A stretch of 64,000 nucleotides of DNA from Closterium sp. NIES-65 (GCA_948144175.1 CANXME010002317.1:1302001-1366000), one strand, 5' to 3'. Positions 1 through 11,724 are shown, counted from the first letter of the stretch. Notes: generated by a model from the letters alone, not told the origin. Numbers and translations: made by a program.

Positions 1-790
1 CCTACCCCTGCGGCCTCAGCGCCGCCCTTCCCGGGCCCGGCTCCGCCCTTCTCGGCCCCGGCGCCACCTCGGCTGGCCCCGTCGCCTACCCCGGCGACCC
101 TGACGCCGCCCTTCCCGACCCCGGCCCGCCTCTGCTGGCCCCGTCGCCTGCCCCTGCGGCCCCGGCTCCGCCCTTCCCGGCCCCGGCGCCACCTCGGCTG
201 GCCCCGTCGCCTACCCCGGCGACCCCGACGCCACTCTTCCCGACCCGGCCCCGCCTCTACTGGCCCTGTCGCCTACCCCTGCGGCCCCGGCGCTGCCCTT
301 CCCGGCCCCGGCGCCACCTCTTCTGGCCCCAGCGCCGCCTCTGCTGGCCCGGACGCCTACCCTGCGGCCCCGGCGCCACCTCTGCTGGCCCCGTCGCCGC
401 TCCACCCGGCCCCGCTGCCGTCCCCAAGCGGCCCCACCGTCACCACCGAGCCGCCGGCGCCGCCAAGCTAGTGCCGAGCCACCCGAGCCACCCGAGCCGC
501 CCGAGCCGCAGCGCCACCTCAGCCGCCCGAGCCGCCGAGCTGCAGTTGCTGCCGAGCTGCCGTACCGCTGAGTCGCCCGAGTCGCCCGAGCCGCCGAGCC
601 ACAGTTGCTGCAGTGCCGCCGTGCCGCTGAGCCGCCCGAGCCGCCGGCACCGCCGAGTCGCCGAGTCGCCGAGTCGTTGAGCCTGCTCTTCCCACCACTG
701 GTGAGCCCCTGCCTTACTAGCGCGCTGCCTGCCGCTTCCTTGGCTGCCGGCCTTACTGCTTCTACTCTTGCTCCTGCTTCTACTGGCGGA
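1..790 (+). other. GC-rich leader of Copia A
   Basis: Short repeats of the types ggccccg-gcgcc and ccgagccgcc fill this stretch. Open frames occur on both strands only because the composition lacks stops. The same repeat style follows the 5' LTR and primer site of Copia C, so I read it as the untranslated leader of the retrotransposon, not as a host gene. Confidence 0.75.
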
Positions 791-795
791 GCCAG

Positions 796-1265
796 ATGCA
801 GCCCCAGCTTCGTCCGCGTGAGTCCCTCACGCCCCAGCAGCTGCGTGAGTGGTACGCTGGTTGGGGTTGTAGGGGTGGCGGCGCTACTACTGCTACTACT
901 ACTGGCAGCGGCCAGATGCAGCTCCAGCGACCCCCACGCGCGTCTCTCACGCCCCAGCAGCTTCGTGAGTGGTACGCTCAGAGTGGAGGGTCTCTCAGTT
1001 CTGTTCGCTGCTCTTACGTGATTTGCACTGGTGCTCGGACTGGTCAGCCTTGTGGGACGCCTAGTCACACACAGTCCCGCTACTTCGCCCGTCTGAGCGA
1101 CGCCTGGCGTACCGAGTTTGGCGACGAGGCTGAGCTCCCCGACTGGGTGGAGTTGCTTAGGCAGAGGGTAGATATATTTGCTCTTGACTATGATGCTATT
1201 CTCACTGCCATGTATGCATTGCCTACTAGTGCTGACCGTGCCGGTCACATGTGCGTACCGCCTGA
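796..1265 (+). pseudogene. Copia A gag C-terminal remnant
   Basis: This encodes the end of gag: two copies of a TPQQLREWYA motif, then a Cys/His segment (CSYVICTG...CGTPSHTQSRYF) like the variant zinc knuckle in elements C and D, then the conserved block ending in DYDAILTAMYAL. The N-terminal gag domain present in elements C and D (about 250 residues) is absent. The frame changes near 1255-1275 relative to the downstream pol frame, so the gag-pol fusion is also broken here. Start is given at the first Met, but the original start codon was deleted. Confidence 0.75.
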
Positions 1266-4200
1266 CCCCTGCTGCTCTAGTTGCTGGTGCGGCTGCTGCT
1301 CTCGGTGCTAGTGTTTCTCCTGCTCCAGGTACAGGTGCGGCTGCTGCTCTAGGTGCTAGTGAGTCTGCTTCCTCAGGTGCGGGTGAGTCTGCTCTCTCAG
1401 GTACCGCGTCGGCTCCGGCCTCTCACACCTTCACCCTTGACTCGGGGGCTTCCCGCTCCTTCTTTCGAGACCGCACCACACTCACGCCGCTTGGTCGGCC
1501 AGTTGCAGTCTCTCTGGCAGACCCCTCTGGGGGCCCTGTCCTTGCTCACTTCTCCACTGTCCTCCCGTGTCCGGCTGCCCCCTCTGGCACCCTGTCTGGT
1601 CTTTACCTCCCCTTGTTCTCTACGAACTTGGTGAGTGGTGCTGACCTGCAGGATGCGGGGGTTCACCAGTTCACTCCTGCGAGTCAGCGGGTGACCCACT
1701 GCACGGACGCTCGCACAGGCCAACACTTGGCCACGTTTACTCGTCGGCCGGGGTCGAGCCTGTACACACTTACCATTGCGTCTCCTCCAGTCCCTGCGTA
1801 TGGTCAGGTAGCTGCATCGGGTCAGGTGTTTGCTGCAGCGTCCAGGTCTGGTCCTGAGTTTGCCCCCTACTCGTGTCGCCTCCTGTCTCACGAGACTCTC
1901 CTCTGGCACCACCGCCTTCGTCACCCCTCCCTGCTTCGTCTCCAAAGCATGGCCTCCCGTGTCCTTGTCTCTGGTCTTCCCCGGTCCCTCCCTCCCCTTC
2001 CTCCGGGGCCTGGCCCTACCTGCGTCCCCTGTGTCGAGGGGCGGCAGCGGGCTGCCCCTCACTCCTCCCAGTTTCCTCCGACAGAGGCCCCGCTGCAGAC
2101 GCTTCACATGGACGTGTGGGGCCCGGCCCGCGTCCGTGGACAGGGTCGCGAGCGCTACTTCCTGCTGGTGGTTGACGACTACTCGCGTTACACCACAGTC
2201 TTCCCCTTGCGCATCAAGGGTGATATCACTGAGGTGTTGATCGACTGGATCTGCGCAGCTCGTCTCCAGCTCAGGCGGAGCTTCGGCTCGGACTTTCCTG
2301 TTCTGCGTCTGCACTCTGACAGAGGCGGAGAGTTCTCCTCTGGCCTTCTGCGAGCCTACTGTCGTGCACGAGGCATCCGCCAGACCTTCACGCTTTCGGA
2401 CTCTCCACAGCAAAATGGGATTGCTGAGCGCCGCATTGGCATGGTCATGGACGTCGCCCGTACGTCCATGATGCATGCGGCTGCCCCCCATTTTCTGTGG
2501 CCGTTTGCGGTCCGGTACGCGGCGCATCAGATCAACCTTCAGCCCAGGGTCTCCATGCCGGAGACCTCCCCAGCCTTGCTGTGGACGGGGAAGGTTGGCG
2601 ATGCGTCTGCGTTCCGTGTCTGGGGATCTCGGGCGTTTGTTCGCGACTTGTCTACGGACAAGCTGTCCCCTCGTGCTGCTCCTTGCGTCTTCCTGGGTTT
2701 CCCCCCTGACGCGCCAGGGTGGCAGTTCTACCACCCCACTTCTTGCCATGTTCTGTCCTCCCAGGACGTCACGTTCGACGAGTCGGTCCCCTACTACCGT
2801 CTCTTCCCCTACCGCACTCCGTCCCTCCCCCCGCCACCGCTCTTCCTTGTGCCAGGTCCCCCCCCGGTAGACCCCCTCCCCCCTTAGGGTCCTGCCCCTT
2901 CAGGTGTGTCCCTGGTAGACGCTGTCGAGCCTGTCGAGGTCGCTGGTGACTCTGGTGCTGCTGAGGGTGCTGAGCCTGGGGGTGCTGACTCTAGGGGTGC
3001 TGACTCTAGGGGTGTTGAGCGTGTGGGTTCTACGCCTGGGGGTGCTGAGCCTGAGGGTACTACGACTAGGGGTGCTGAGCCTGGGGGTGCTGAGTCTGGG
3101 GGTGCTGAGCCTGGGGGTGCTACGCTTGGGGGTGCTGAGCCTGGGGGTACTGAGCCTGGGGGTGCTACGCCTGGAGGTGCTGAGCCTGAGGGAGCTGGGC
3201 CTGCTCGTGGGGCGTCTGGCGGTGCTGAGCCTGGCGGTTCTCCGGGTGCTTCTTCTCGCCGGGAGCCACTCTCTCCACAGGAGCTCCGTGAGTGGTTTGC
3301 CCGGCGCTGGAGGCGAGCTGCTGGAGCTGGAGGTGCTGCGGGTACTGGAGGTGCTGCTGCTGCTGTGGGTGCTGGTGCCGCGGGTCCCGGCGGTGCTCGT
3401 ACTCGGAGTACTGGAGCTGCTGGGCCTGCGGGTACTTCTGGAGCGGGAGCTGCTTTGGGTGCTGGCGCGGAGGCTACTGCTGACGGTCCTAGAGGCGGTC
3501 TTGCTGAGGGTGCTACTGGTGCTGCTAGAGGTACTGGAGCTGGAGGTGCTGCTGGTGTTGGTGCTGCCGCAGGGGGTACTGGTGATGTCCCTGCTGTGTC
3601 CGGAGTCGCCGCGCGGCCTCGGCCGTACTTCGTTCCGCTCCTTCAGCACGTTCTTGGTCTCCCGCCTTCTACTGGTCCTCCTCCTCCCTTAGAGTGTCCA
3701 CAGCCTGTCCCGTCACAGTTACAGTTACAGCCGGCCTCCCCACTGCCTGCTCCGTCTCCCTACACTGGTCCTACTGGAGGTCTTGCTGAGCGTCGTGAGC
3801 CTGCGTCTCGCCCTGCGTCGCCTGTCCGTGCTGCTCGCACTAGTGGTCGCGGTTCGCGTCAGCGTCCTCCTCCTGTCCCTGGCACGCACCGGATGTCTCT
3901 GCGTCCGTCCACTGCTCCTCTGCGTGCCCCTTTGCCTTCTCCTCCTGAGTCTTCTCTTTCTACTCTTGCCGCCCCGGAGTCGGACTCTCTTCGTGCTGCC
4001 AGTCCTACTGTCACGCGTCTCCTTGCTACTGTTGTCACTGACCCTTCCTTTGAGTCCACTGCTGCGTCTACCCTAGATGCTGAGCTCGTCGACTTTGCTG
4101 CTCGCTGTCGTCAAGACTACGCTGCCAGTCTTGTTGCTGAGTCTAAGTGTGTCTGTCCTCCGTCCGTCGGGGGTGAGTGTGCCCTTGGCACGGACGTCCT

Positions 4201-5878
4201 TGAGGACAGGCAGGAGGAGTTCCACTGCTTGGCCGCTGCTTGACCGCATCTCGTGTCCGTACTGCTAACCCGTGAGGGAGACCCGGATGCACTTGACATC
4301 CCGACTCCGCGCTCTTACGCGGAGGCGATAGAGGGTCCCTACTCCTCTCAGTGGCAGGCAGCTATGGACGCAGAGATGGCTTCCTGGAAGTCCACAGGCA
4401 CCTACGTTGACGCTGTTCCCCCTCCTGGGGCGAACATCGTCAGTGGCATGTGGATTTTCAGGGTGAAGCGGCCGCCGGGTTCTCCACGTGTCTTCAAGGC
4501 GCGTTACGTGGCTCGTGGCTTCAGTCAGCGGCAGGGAGTTGACTACTTTTAGACCTTCTCTCCCACCCCGAAGATGACCACTCTTCGGGTGCTGCTGCAC
4601 ATAGCCGCTCAGCGCGACTACGAGCTTCACTCTCTTGAATTTAGCACTGCTTTCTTGCAGGGCAGCCTGCACGAGGAGATCTGGCTGCGCCGCCCACTTG
4701 GCTTCACTGGGACTTTTCCTCCTGGCACCCAGTGGAGCCTCCGCCGGCCAGTCTACGGTCTTCGCCAGGCACCGCGTGAGTGGCACGACACACTGAGGAC
4801 TACACTTGCGGCTCTTGGGTTTGCTCCCACTACTGCCGACCCGTCGCTGTTTCTGCGCACCGACACTTCTTTGCCGCCGTTCTATATCCTAGTGTACGTC
4901 GACGACTTGGTCTTTGCCACAGCTGACACTGCTGGACTCGCCCACGTGAAGTCCGAGCTGCATAAGAGACACACGTGCACTGACCTGGGTGAACTGCATA
5001 GCTACCTTGGCTTGCAGATCACTCGGGACAGAGCACGCCGCACCATTACCCTGACTCAGTCACACATGGTGCAGCAGGTCCTTCAGCGCTTCGGCTTCAC
5101 GTACTCCTCGCCCCAGGCCACTCCTCTGCCTACTCGCCACTCGCTCTCAGCTCTGCCTTCGGATGAGTCCGTAGAGTCGAGTGGCCCGTACCCAGAGCTT
5201 GTTGGCTGCCTCATGTACCTGATGACCTGCACACGACCTGACCTTGTATACCCTCTTAGCATTCTCGCACGCTATGTTGCTCCTGGGAGACACCGACCAG
5301 AGCACATGGCTGCAGCGAAGAGGGTGTTGCGCTACTTGTGCAGTACGTCGGGCATGGGGCTAGTGCTTGGAGGGCGCAGTCCAGTGGTCCTCACTGGGCA
5401 TGCAGACGCTTCTTGGGCTGACGACCAGGCTACGCAGCGGTCGTCACAGGGTTACACCTTCAGCCTTGGTTCCGGCTCTGTCTCGTGGCGGGCTACTCGC
5501 TCGTCTTCTGTTCTCGGCTCCAGTTGTGAGGCTGAGATCTACGCTCGGGCCATGGCTGCACAGGAGCTTCGCTGGCTCACCTACCTGCTGACTAACCTCG
5601 GAGAGCCGCCTCGTTCTCCTCCAGTACTGTACGTAGACAACAAGGCCATGCTGGCCTTGTGTCGAGAGCAGAGACTGGAGCACAGAACAAAGCACATTGC
5701 TCTCCGCTACTTCATTGCTCGTGAGCTACAGCAGCGTGGACTGTTGCGGCTTGCGTACGTGGCCTTTGAGGCCAACACCGCTGATGTTTTCACCAAGGCA
5801 CTTCCGCCTTGTGATCATCAGTGCTTCTGCACTCAGTTGGGTTTTGTCCCTGTCTTGCCTCACTTGCTCACCTCTTAA
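1266..5878 (+). pseudogene. Copia A pol (protease-integrase-RT-RNase H) with three internal stops
   Basis: One reading frame, cut by stops at 2885 (TAG), 4241 (TGA) and 4550 (TAG), ends at 5878. Domains in order: aspartic protease with DSGAS near 1440; integrase with an HH...CC zinc site (WHHRLRHPS ... CVPCVEG, 1900-2040), then catalytic D in HMDVWGP (about 2107), DRGGEF (about 2320) and the QQNG..ERR block (about 2410); a long Gly/Ala/Pro/Glu repeat linker (2900-3640); reverse transcriptase from about 4450 with YVDD near 4897; RNase H with HADASWADD near 5400 and YVDNK near 5630. Two of the stops replace CAG codons seen in sister elements. Domain content is clear; function is lost. Confidence 0.9.
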
Positions 5879-6087
5879 CCTTGCTTGTACTGTTACATAT
5901 ATATACCTGCTCTTTCTTGTCTAGCCTTATATATTTATGTACTCCTGCATGTGAACTGGCCTTGTGGCCTTGTACTTGTGCTCGGAATGTGTGGTGACTT
6001 TGTGATCCACCCTGAGCTTTCCTCTGTTTTGCTTTGCTTGACTGGTCTTATGACCCCCTGTTCTCCCCCACTTTGCCTATGGGGGTG

Positions 6088-6219
6088 TGTCAGAACATTA
6101 TAGCTTATGCTTTTGTGTAGGGTGTAGTGGGGTATCTCATAGGGGGTACAACCCAATTAGGGTTAGTACTTGTACCCACTTCATTCATAGTTCACTCATT
6201 CTCGTTTCAGTTTTTCTCA
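6088..6219 (+). repeat. 3' LTR of Copia A (132 bp)
   Basis: It begins TGTCAGAACATT and ends TTTTTCTCA (TG...CA termini). A polypurine-like ATGGGGGTG lies directly upstream. It aligns over most of its length with the LTRs of elements B, C and D, including the CATTCTCGTTT block near the 3' end. The bases that follow (6220 onward) are antisense gag of element B. Confidence 0.85.
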
Positions 6220-6221
6220 AC

Positions 6222-6444
6222 GACGCACAGCAAGGCAAGCAGCAGCATCGCGTGTGGCCCACTGTGAGCGAACAGTGCTGTCAGCAGTGGCAGGCGGGGC
6301 AGGAGAGACACCAGAGGTGAGATCGAACAGAGAGAGTCCGTCTGCCCTATCGCACTGGAGAAACAGCTAGAGGTCATCGACCCAGACCTCAAAGTCAACG
6401 GCACGGCCCTTAGCATCAAAAGTAAGGACACTGGGGGTAGCCAT
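6222..6444 (-). pseudogene. Copia B gag N-terminus, truncated by insertion
   Basis: The minus-strand ATG at 6444 opens a frame starting MATPSVLTFDAKGRAVDFEVWVDDL, nearly the same as the gag start of element C. An in-frame TAG follows WVDDL, after which the gag sequence continues (QCDRADGLSLFDLTSG ... VRSQWATRD). It breaks off at 6220-6222, where the 3' LTR of Copia A ends. Dead by both a stop and an insertion. Confidence 0.8.
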
Positions 6445-7443
6445 GACTGCAGTGGCCTAGCAGGAAGTGAGCTCACCAGTCCGAGGAAGGAGGGCCGGGG
6501 AGCACCGGTAGGAACAGCAGCGGCTCGACAGTAGGGCGGCTCGTCGGCTCGGCGGCTGGGCGGCTCGGCTGCTGGGCGGCTCGGCTGCTGGGCGGCTCGG
6601 CGGCAGGGCAGCTCGGCTGCTGGGCGGCTCGGCGGCAGGGCAGCTCCGGTGCTGGGCGGCTCGGCTGCTGGGCGTCTCGACGGCAGGGCGGCTCGGCTAC
6701 TGGGCGGCTTGGCGGCAGGGCGGCTCGGCTACTGGGCTGCTCGGCGGCTTGGTCGGTGGGCGGCTGAGCGGTGACAGGGCCGCTAGGGGAGGGCGACGGG
6801 GCCGCAGGTGACGGCGACGGGGCCGTAGGTGGCGGCGAGGCCGCAGGTGGCGGCTGCGTGGCCGCAGGTGGCGGCGACGGGGCCGCAGGTGGTGGCGACG
6901 GGGCCGCTGGTGGCGGCGACGGGGCCGCACGTGGCGGCGACGGGGCCACAAGGGGCCTAGACGGGGCCGCGGAGGGGCCGTAAGGGGCCTAGACGGGGCT
7001 GTAGCAGGGCCGCAAGGGGCCTAGATGGGGCCGTAGCGGGGCTGCAAGGGGCCTAGACGGGGCCGCGGAGGGGCCGTAAGGGGCCTAGACGGGGTCGTAG
7101 CGGGGTCGCAAGGGGCCTAGACGGGGCCGTAAGGGGCCGGAAAGGGCGCCGCAAGGGGCCGAAAGGGGCCGCGCGAGGGCCGTAAGGGCGACGCGAGGGG
7201 CCTTAAGGGGTCGTAAGGGGCCGTAAGGGCGGCGCGAGGGGCCGTAGAGGGCGGCGCGAGGGGCCGTAACGGCGGCGCGAGGGGCCGTACGGGCGGCCAA
7301 AGGGGCCGTGAGAGGGGCCACTAAGGGCGGCTCGAAGGTAGGGAGGGCACACAGAGCGCGACTCGGGCAGGAGTGAAGCGCGCTCCGGGCAGGAAAAAAA
7401 AGTATCGTGGTGGGCCCTAGGTAGCGCTCCCACTAGGGAACCT
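6445..7443 (-). other. GC-rich leader of Copia B
   Basis: About 1 kb of short G-rich repeats (ggcggcgacggggccgcagg, cggctcggctgctgg and later aaggggcc-type units). It lies between primer site and gag start, as in elements C and D. Open frames on both strands are low-complexity and not convincing as genes. Confidence 0.7.
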
Positions 7444-7454
7444 GCTCGATACCA
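7444..7454 (-). promoter_or_regulatory. Primer binding site of Copia B
   Basis: On the minus strand TGGTATCGAGC directly follows the LTR end. It resembles TGGTATCAGAGC, complementary to the 3' end of initiator tRNA-Met, the usual primer of plant Copia elements. Confidence 0.75.
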
Positions 7455-7579
7455 TGACGAGAAACGAGAATGAGTGCATTAAGCAGAAAGGGGAGTACAA
7501 GTAGCAAACCCTAAAGTGTTGTACCCCATATGAACTGCCCCACTACAACCTACACAGACTATAGCATATATGCCTGACA
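7455..7579 (-). repeat. 5' LTR of Copia B (125 bp)
   Basis: On the minus strand it starts TGTCAGGCATATATG and ends CTCGTTTCTCGTCA, with TG...CA termini. It is similar in length and sequence to the other family LTRs in the window. Confidence 0.8.
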
Positions 7580-9409
7580 TATATATAGCCTCGTGTTGTA
7601 CCCAGGTGATCATTAAATTCACATTCTCTTTTCTGAGCTCGATCCTAGATCCTCACACCGAGGGCCAGCAGGGGCCGTTGCAGCTGGTTCTGGACTCAGA
7701 AATCTCCTCCGCCTTATCGCACTCTGAAGCATCCTTGTGGCGTGACAAGCGTGACAGGTCGCGAGGACCGGGATTGCAACGCAACCCGCCACGCTTCTCA
7801 CACCAAGAAGGAGCTCTCTTGGCGGCGGACGCCAGGTGCAACGCATGCTGATGGGTTGGGGGAATGGGGAGCACAGGTGCGACGATGGGGAGCACTCACC
7901 GATAGCGACCGCCCTCTCCCCCCTCACCCCCATCACTGCCCCCCTGCTCTTACTGCTCTCACCGTCCTCACTCCCCTCACCCCGTTCCCCACCCTCACCC
8001 CCCCTCACCCTCATCACCCCTCTCACCGATAACGAGCTTTCTCGGCGGCGGACGCCCGGTGCGGAGCATGCTGGTGGGTGCGGGCAGCGGTAAGCACGTT
8101 TGCGACAATTTCCTGTCCTACCATGCGGAAGTCTCAGGAGTCAGGAGTAGCGGAAGCCGCAGCCGTGGCGGAAGCTCCAGGGGTGGCGGAAGTCTCAGGA
8201 GTAGCGGAAGTTGTAGGCGTGGGGGAAGCCGTGGGCGTGGCGGAAGCTGCGGGGGATGGCGGAAACCGCAGGCATGGCGGGGAGAGCGAGCGGCGACGGA
8301 GGATGTAACGGCAGGCAATGGTAACGGATTGAACTGAAGACTGTGAAGCTAGCGATTTGGCGTGAGCGGAAACGAACGCGCCGTTCGAAATTTGACGGTC
8401 GGAAATGCACGGGACGAGGGGTCTGATGGCCGGAATCCCCGCTGAAACGAGGCAGCGGGAAGGAAGGAGAGCGGTACTCGATGAATTTGCATTATTTCCA
8501 GGTGATTACCATCGCGTGACCAAGAACGAGTGCGCCGCGCGATGGATTTGCACAATGCCGCACGTCGAGTGTTGGGCTGGATTCGCTATTACCGTTGAAC
8601 GCGGAAAGTGTTCACTTCTTGGTGTACCGTTGGTCGTATAGTCTGTCATAATGGTTCATAAACTCATTGTCCGCTGGTGGTGGTCTTCACGGAAAATGCG
8701 GAAGTGCTTGATGTCAATAGACAGTACCATGGTAATTTCGAGAACCCCCACACCACGTCCTAAACCAAGCAACCTGGGCACGAGAGAAAAGACAACAGCG
8801 CACGAAGGATGCATGTGGGATTAAAAAAAAAGGCGGGTTTACACGTGGGGTTCGCGTTGATGTCAGATCAGTATAGGAACAATTGAGGAGCACCAACTTT
8901 TGAATAAGACGGCACAAAGCTAAAATTTTGTTTTTTGTTCACTCTAGGTTGAGACTATTTTATAGCTGAGATGAAACATTTCCGACACCGCAGTTCATCA
9001 CACGTTTCGCAAATACTGCTTTTACAGAATCAGGAAGGTTCCATCAAACAGTAGCGTTCCAAATGCACTGAGATAAGAGATGTTGCAGCGGAAGGGACTC
9101 TGATTTATGGCGTTTCCTCCAGAAGCATTACCAACACACCTCGTGAACACATCAAGTGCATCCGAACAAAAGGTCCGTAGAGACTTCGCATGATACGACA
9201 CCGATATGGCAGGCTAATGCGGCGTCGAAAGCATGCTCGTAGAACTGCGAATGCATTAGGCGGTGGCATTTCAGCCGATTGACCTATACGCGATTGGGAA
9301 ACACCAGAAAATGGTGAGAAAGCGAAGTGGTACCTACAGCGGCTCGAAACGGAGACGGTTCGGCAGTGCTTCTGCCCGAACTGACTTGATCAGTCGGTAG
9401 TTTTTCTAG
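7580..9409. other. Host intergenic DNA; left arm of an inverted duplication
   Basis: No convincing gene. Two diverged copies of a block with ggcggcggacgcc lie at about 7805-7870 and 8040-8100. A purine-rich ggcggaagc repeat fills 8140-8300. The stretch 8080-8600 matches 16970-17560 in inverted orientation (for example gacggtcggaaatgca at 8408 against the complement near 17130). 8940-9400 shows nothing recognisable. Confidence 0.5.
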
Positions 9410-10786
9410 GTGGAAAATATTCCAGCCCGAGTGGCTCGGAGAATGGCGGGGAAGCGAACGAGCGGACCCGACGGCGGCTTGAAACGGAGACGGGTCGGCA
9501 GTGCTTCTGGACGAACTCCCGTGTTCATTCGGAGGGGTCTCGATAGTGAAAAGGTTGTTACGATGTGCTGTTTTCGACCAGCCGTTCTTGTAGCGTTTCT
9601 GCTTGTATCGGGGCTGCTCTTATTGGGACGATTCGCTACTGTAGAAGCGACGGGAGGAGGCGGCGAAATGAGGCGAAGTTTGGCGAGGAAAGGTCTGAAG
9701 GCTTCGGATACTGTGTCGTCGTCATCGCCTGCTCTCTCCGCCACAGCAGCATTAGTAGCAGCGGCCAAGACTACAGCGGCAGCAACAGTAGCAGCGGCGG
9801 CGGCGGCGGCGACAGCGGCCAAACCCACAGCAGCAGCAACAATAGCAGCAGTAGCAACTACGGCCAAGACCACAACAGCAGCAGCAGGAGCGGTGGCTGC
9901 AGCAGCTGGAAAACCAAGCGACGGCGTATTTGGTGTGATTATCAGCAGCAGTGCAAGCAGTGGCAGTGGCGGTAACAGCAGCAACACCAGCAGCAGCAGC
10001 AGCCATAGCGACAGCTCTCAAAACGAAGGCCAGATGAACCGATCCCAAGGCCAGCAGCAAAACCCCCAGCACCCTCAGCAATCCCAGCACCACCTGCTGC
10101 AGGCTCTGGAATCGTACGGTCTCGACATCATCGACCTGAACCCCCACGATTCCCGCCACGTCACTGCTTCCATACCCGTTATGGCTCCATCCGTTATAGG
10201 CACAGGTCGGTACAATCACTTCCAGGCAGCAGATTCCGCAGCAGCAGCAGGAGGAGCGGGAGCAGATACCACCAACGGCGGCGCAGGCGTTACATTGGGC
10301 GTTACATCTCACTCGGGCGTAACATCTATGTCGCTAGACTCGCCCCCACCGCACGCCCAATGGCACGTCGCCAGCTGTCAGTCCCCCCCCACGTGTCCCC
10401 GCATGGCCCCCTGCCTCGGTTCTCCAGGTCTGCAGCCGCCAGGGCTGGGGGAAGATCAGGGGGAGGGAGATGGTGGGGATGGGGAGACAGGGGAAGCGGG
10501 GGAGGGGTGGCTGGAGGAGGGCAGCAGCAGCGGTGACAGGGGGAGTGAGGGGAAAGGCAGGGGAGGGGGCGTGTGGGTGTGCGAGAACCCACAATATGTG
10601 GATCTGGTGGGGGTGGGGGGGGGAGCGGGGGGAATCGGGGGAAGCAGCGGGGGAGGCGGGGGAGTGCAGTGGGCGGAGTGGGCGGGGAGGGTGCATGAGC
10701 TGGCAGGCGTGTTTGTGAGTGGTGAGGGGCGGGTGTTCAACTCAACCCACGTGTTCCATGCCAATGGCTGCCACGGGCTCACCCAG
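9410..10786 (+). CDS. Candidate first exon: signal-anchored, Ala/Ser/Gly-rich protein
   Basis: 459 codons from ATG 9410 to a clean donor (CAG|gtgaga) at 10786. The N-terminus is basic (many Arg/Lys to residue 47), followed by a hydrophobic stretch at residues 57-75 (PAVLVAFLLVSGLLLLGRF) that fits a type II signal anchor, typical of Golgi enzymes. Then come Ala/Thr, Ser and Gly/Gln low-complexity stretches, and a better conserved-looking end: VWVCENPQYVDLVGV, and LAGVFVSGEGRVFNSTHVFHANGCHGL. The last block loosely resembles the start of GT61-type glycosyltransferase domains (weak inference). A diverged copy of the exon end lies at 10928-10985. It may be the N-terminus of the gene ending at 16486; the splice path between is not resolved. 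Confidence 0.5.
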
Positions 10787-10927
10787 GTGAGACGCGCGTG
10801 ATGGGCCGTGCCGTGTGTACTACCAGGCTAAGGAAGGGACTCACTTTCTTCCTGTCTCTGGTCTCTGCCTCTGGTTACCACGTAATGATAGGTGAGCGCG
10901 GGGGGAGGGGGGGGAAGAAGCAAGGGG

Positions 10928-10985
10928 GTGTTCAATGCGACCCATGTGCACCATGCCAATGGTTGCCATGGGCTCATTCAACCCA
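10928..10985 (+). repeat. Decayed copy of the 10735-10790 exon end
   Basis: GTGTTCAATGCGACCCATG... through TTGCCATGGGCTCATT and a donor-like caggtgagg repeats the exon end about 195 bp upstream with scattered changes. This is the first example in the window of an exon edge copied into its own intron. Confidence 0.7.
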
Positions 10986-11261
10986 GGTGAGGCACATGGT
11001 GGGCTTGCACTGAGGGTTACCAACTGAACTCGTGACCGGCGAGGCGAGGGTCAAGGTGTTTTTGGAATTCTAGAAAGCTGGTGAGCTGGTGAGCTGGTGA
11101 GCGGGCCAGGCGTTCAGCGCCTCTGCCCTCGTTAAGAGGTGATGCTTGATCTTGTCAATATCCACTCTTCACCCTCTTTCTCTTGCTCTCCCTTCCTTCC
11201 CCCCTTCCCACCTACCCCCGACTTCCCTATTCCCCTTCTTCCCACTGTGCCTTCCCGCTTC

Positions 11262-11352
11262 CTCCCTCCCTCCCTCCCTCCCTCCCTCCCTCCCTCCCTC
11301 CCTCCCTCCCTCCCTCCCTCCCTCCCTCCCTCCCTCCCTCCCTCCCTCCCTC
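11262..11352 (+). repeat. (CCCT)n microsatellite
   Basis: An uninterrupted run of the 4-bp unit CCCT/TCCC, over 20 units, in a pyrimidine-rich stretch that could be part of an intron. Open frames through it are composition artefacts. Confidence 0.9.
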
Positions 11353-11455
11353 GCTCCCCCCCTCTCCCTCCCTCCCTCCAAGCACGGTAGGTCTTCTACC
11401 CTTTCGGCACCCGGGTAACCATCCACGATACCCTCGTCAATCTCCTCGTCCCCAG

Positions 11456-11597
11456 AGGCCACGTGGCAGCTGCTGACGTGGCAGTCAGCAGAGACAGGAG
11501 CGGGGCAACGGTGTTACAACTGGCACCGCTGCTGCTGCAAGTGGCGCCGTTTCTGAGAGAGAATCCGGAGTTGCCGCTGCTGCTGGGGCAGGCACGG
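11456..11597 (+). CDS. Candidate internal exon, leucine-rich segment
   Basis: Follows a pyrimidine-rich acceptor (gtccccag) and ends at CGG|gtgagt. In the open frame it reads GHVAADVAVSRD, then TVLQLAPLLLQVAPFLRENP and ELPLLLGQAR. The pattern of hydrophobics and 'FLRENPELPLLLG' recalls the region before the nucleotide-sugar-binding part of GT61 enzymes, but this is weak. The incoming phase does not match exon 9410-10786 directly, so another exon or donor is needed. Shorter copies of its last 30 bp with donors recur at 11625-11662 and near 11777-11800. Confidence 0.3.
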
Positions 11598-11724
11598 GTG
11601 AGTTGTACTGAGAGAAAATGGGAAATGCCTCCGCTGCTGCTGCTGGGGCAGGCACGGGTGAGTGCAGCGCAGTCCGTTTTCTAAGAACCTCAGAACGATG
11701 CTACGAGAAACAGGTTTGGGTTAG

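Larger units (their letters stand above)
1..6219 (+). mobile_element. Copia LTR retrotransposon A, 5' end outside window, decayed
   Basis: Ty1/Copia element in the order gag remnant, protease, integrase, reverse transcriptase, RNase H, 3' LTR. Integrase before reverse transcriptase defines Copia. Its 5' LTR and part of the leader lie left of base 1. Bases 1-790 are a GC-rich leader of proline/arginine-like short repeats that matches the leader of element C (48170-48890). The N-terminal gag present in elements B, C and D is missing: the leader runs straight into the gag C-terminus near 796. The element ends at 6219, inside the gag of Copia B, so it is a nested insertion. Deletion of gag plus three in-frame stops mean it cannot move by itself. 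Confidence 0.9.
6220..7579 (-). mobile_element. Copia LTR retrotransposon B, 5' portion, interrupted by Copia A
   Basis: Read on the minus strand: 5' LTR (7579-7455), primer binding site, GC-rich leader (about 7443-6445), then the start of gag (6444-6222), cut where Copia A begins. The rest of B should lie left of the window beyond the A insertion. The bases after its LTR (7580-7584, TATAT) would be one target duplication copy; the partner is off-window. Confidence 0.85.

Noticed and set aside
211..1248. Minus-strand 345-codon open frame in the Copia A leader and gag
   Set aside because: Low-complexity antisense of the retroelement; no family resemblance.
9406..10312. Minus-strand Ala/Leu- and Cys-rich frames opposite the 9.4-kb exon
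   Set aside because: They mirror GCA/AGC-type repeats of the plus-strand exon, which has the better start, membrane segment and splice donor.
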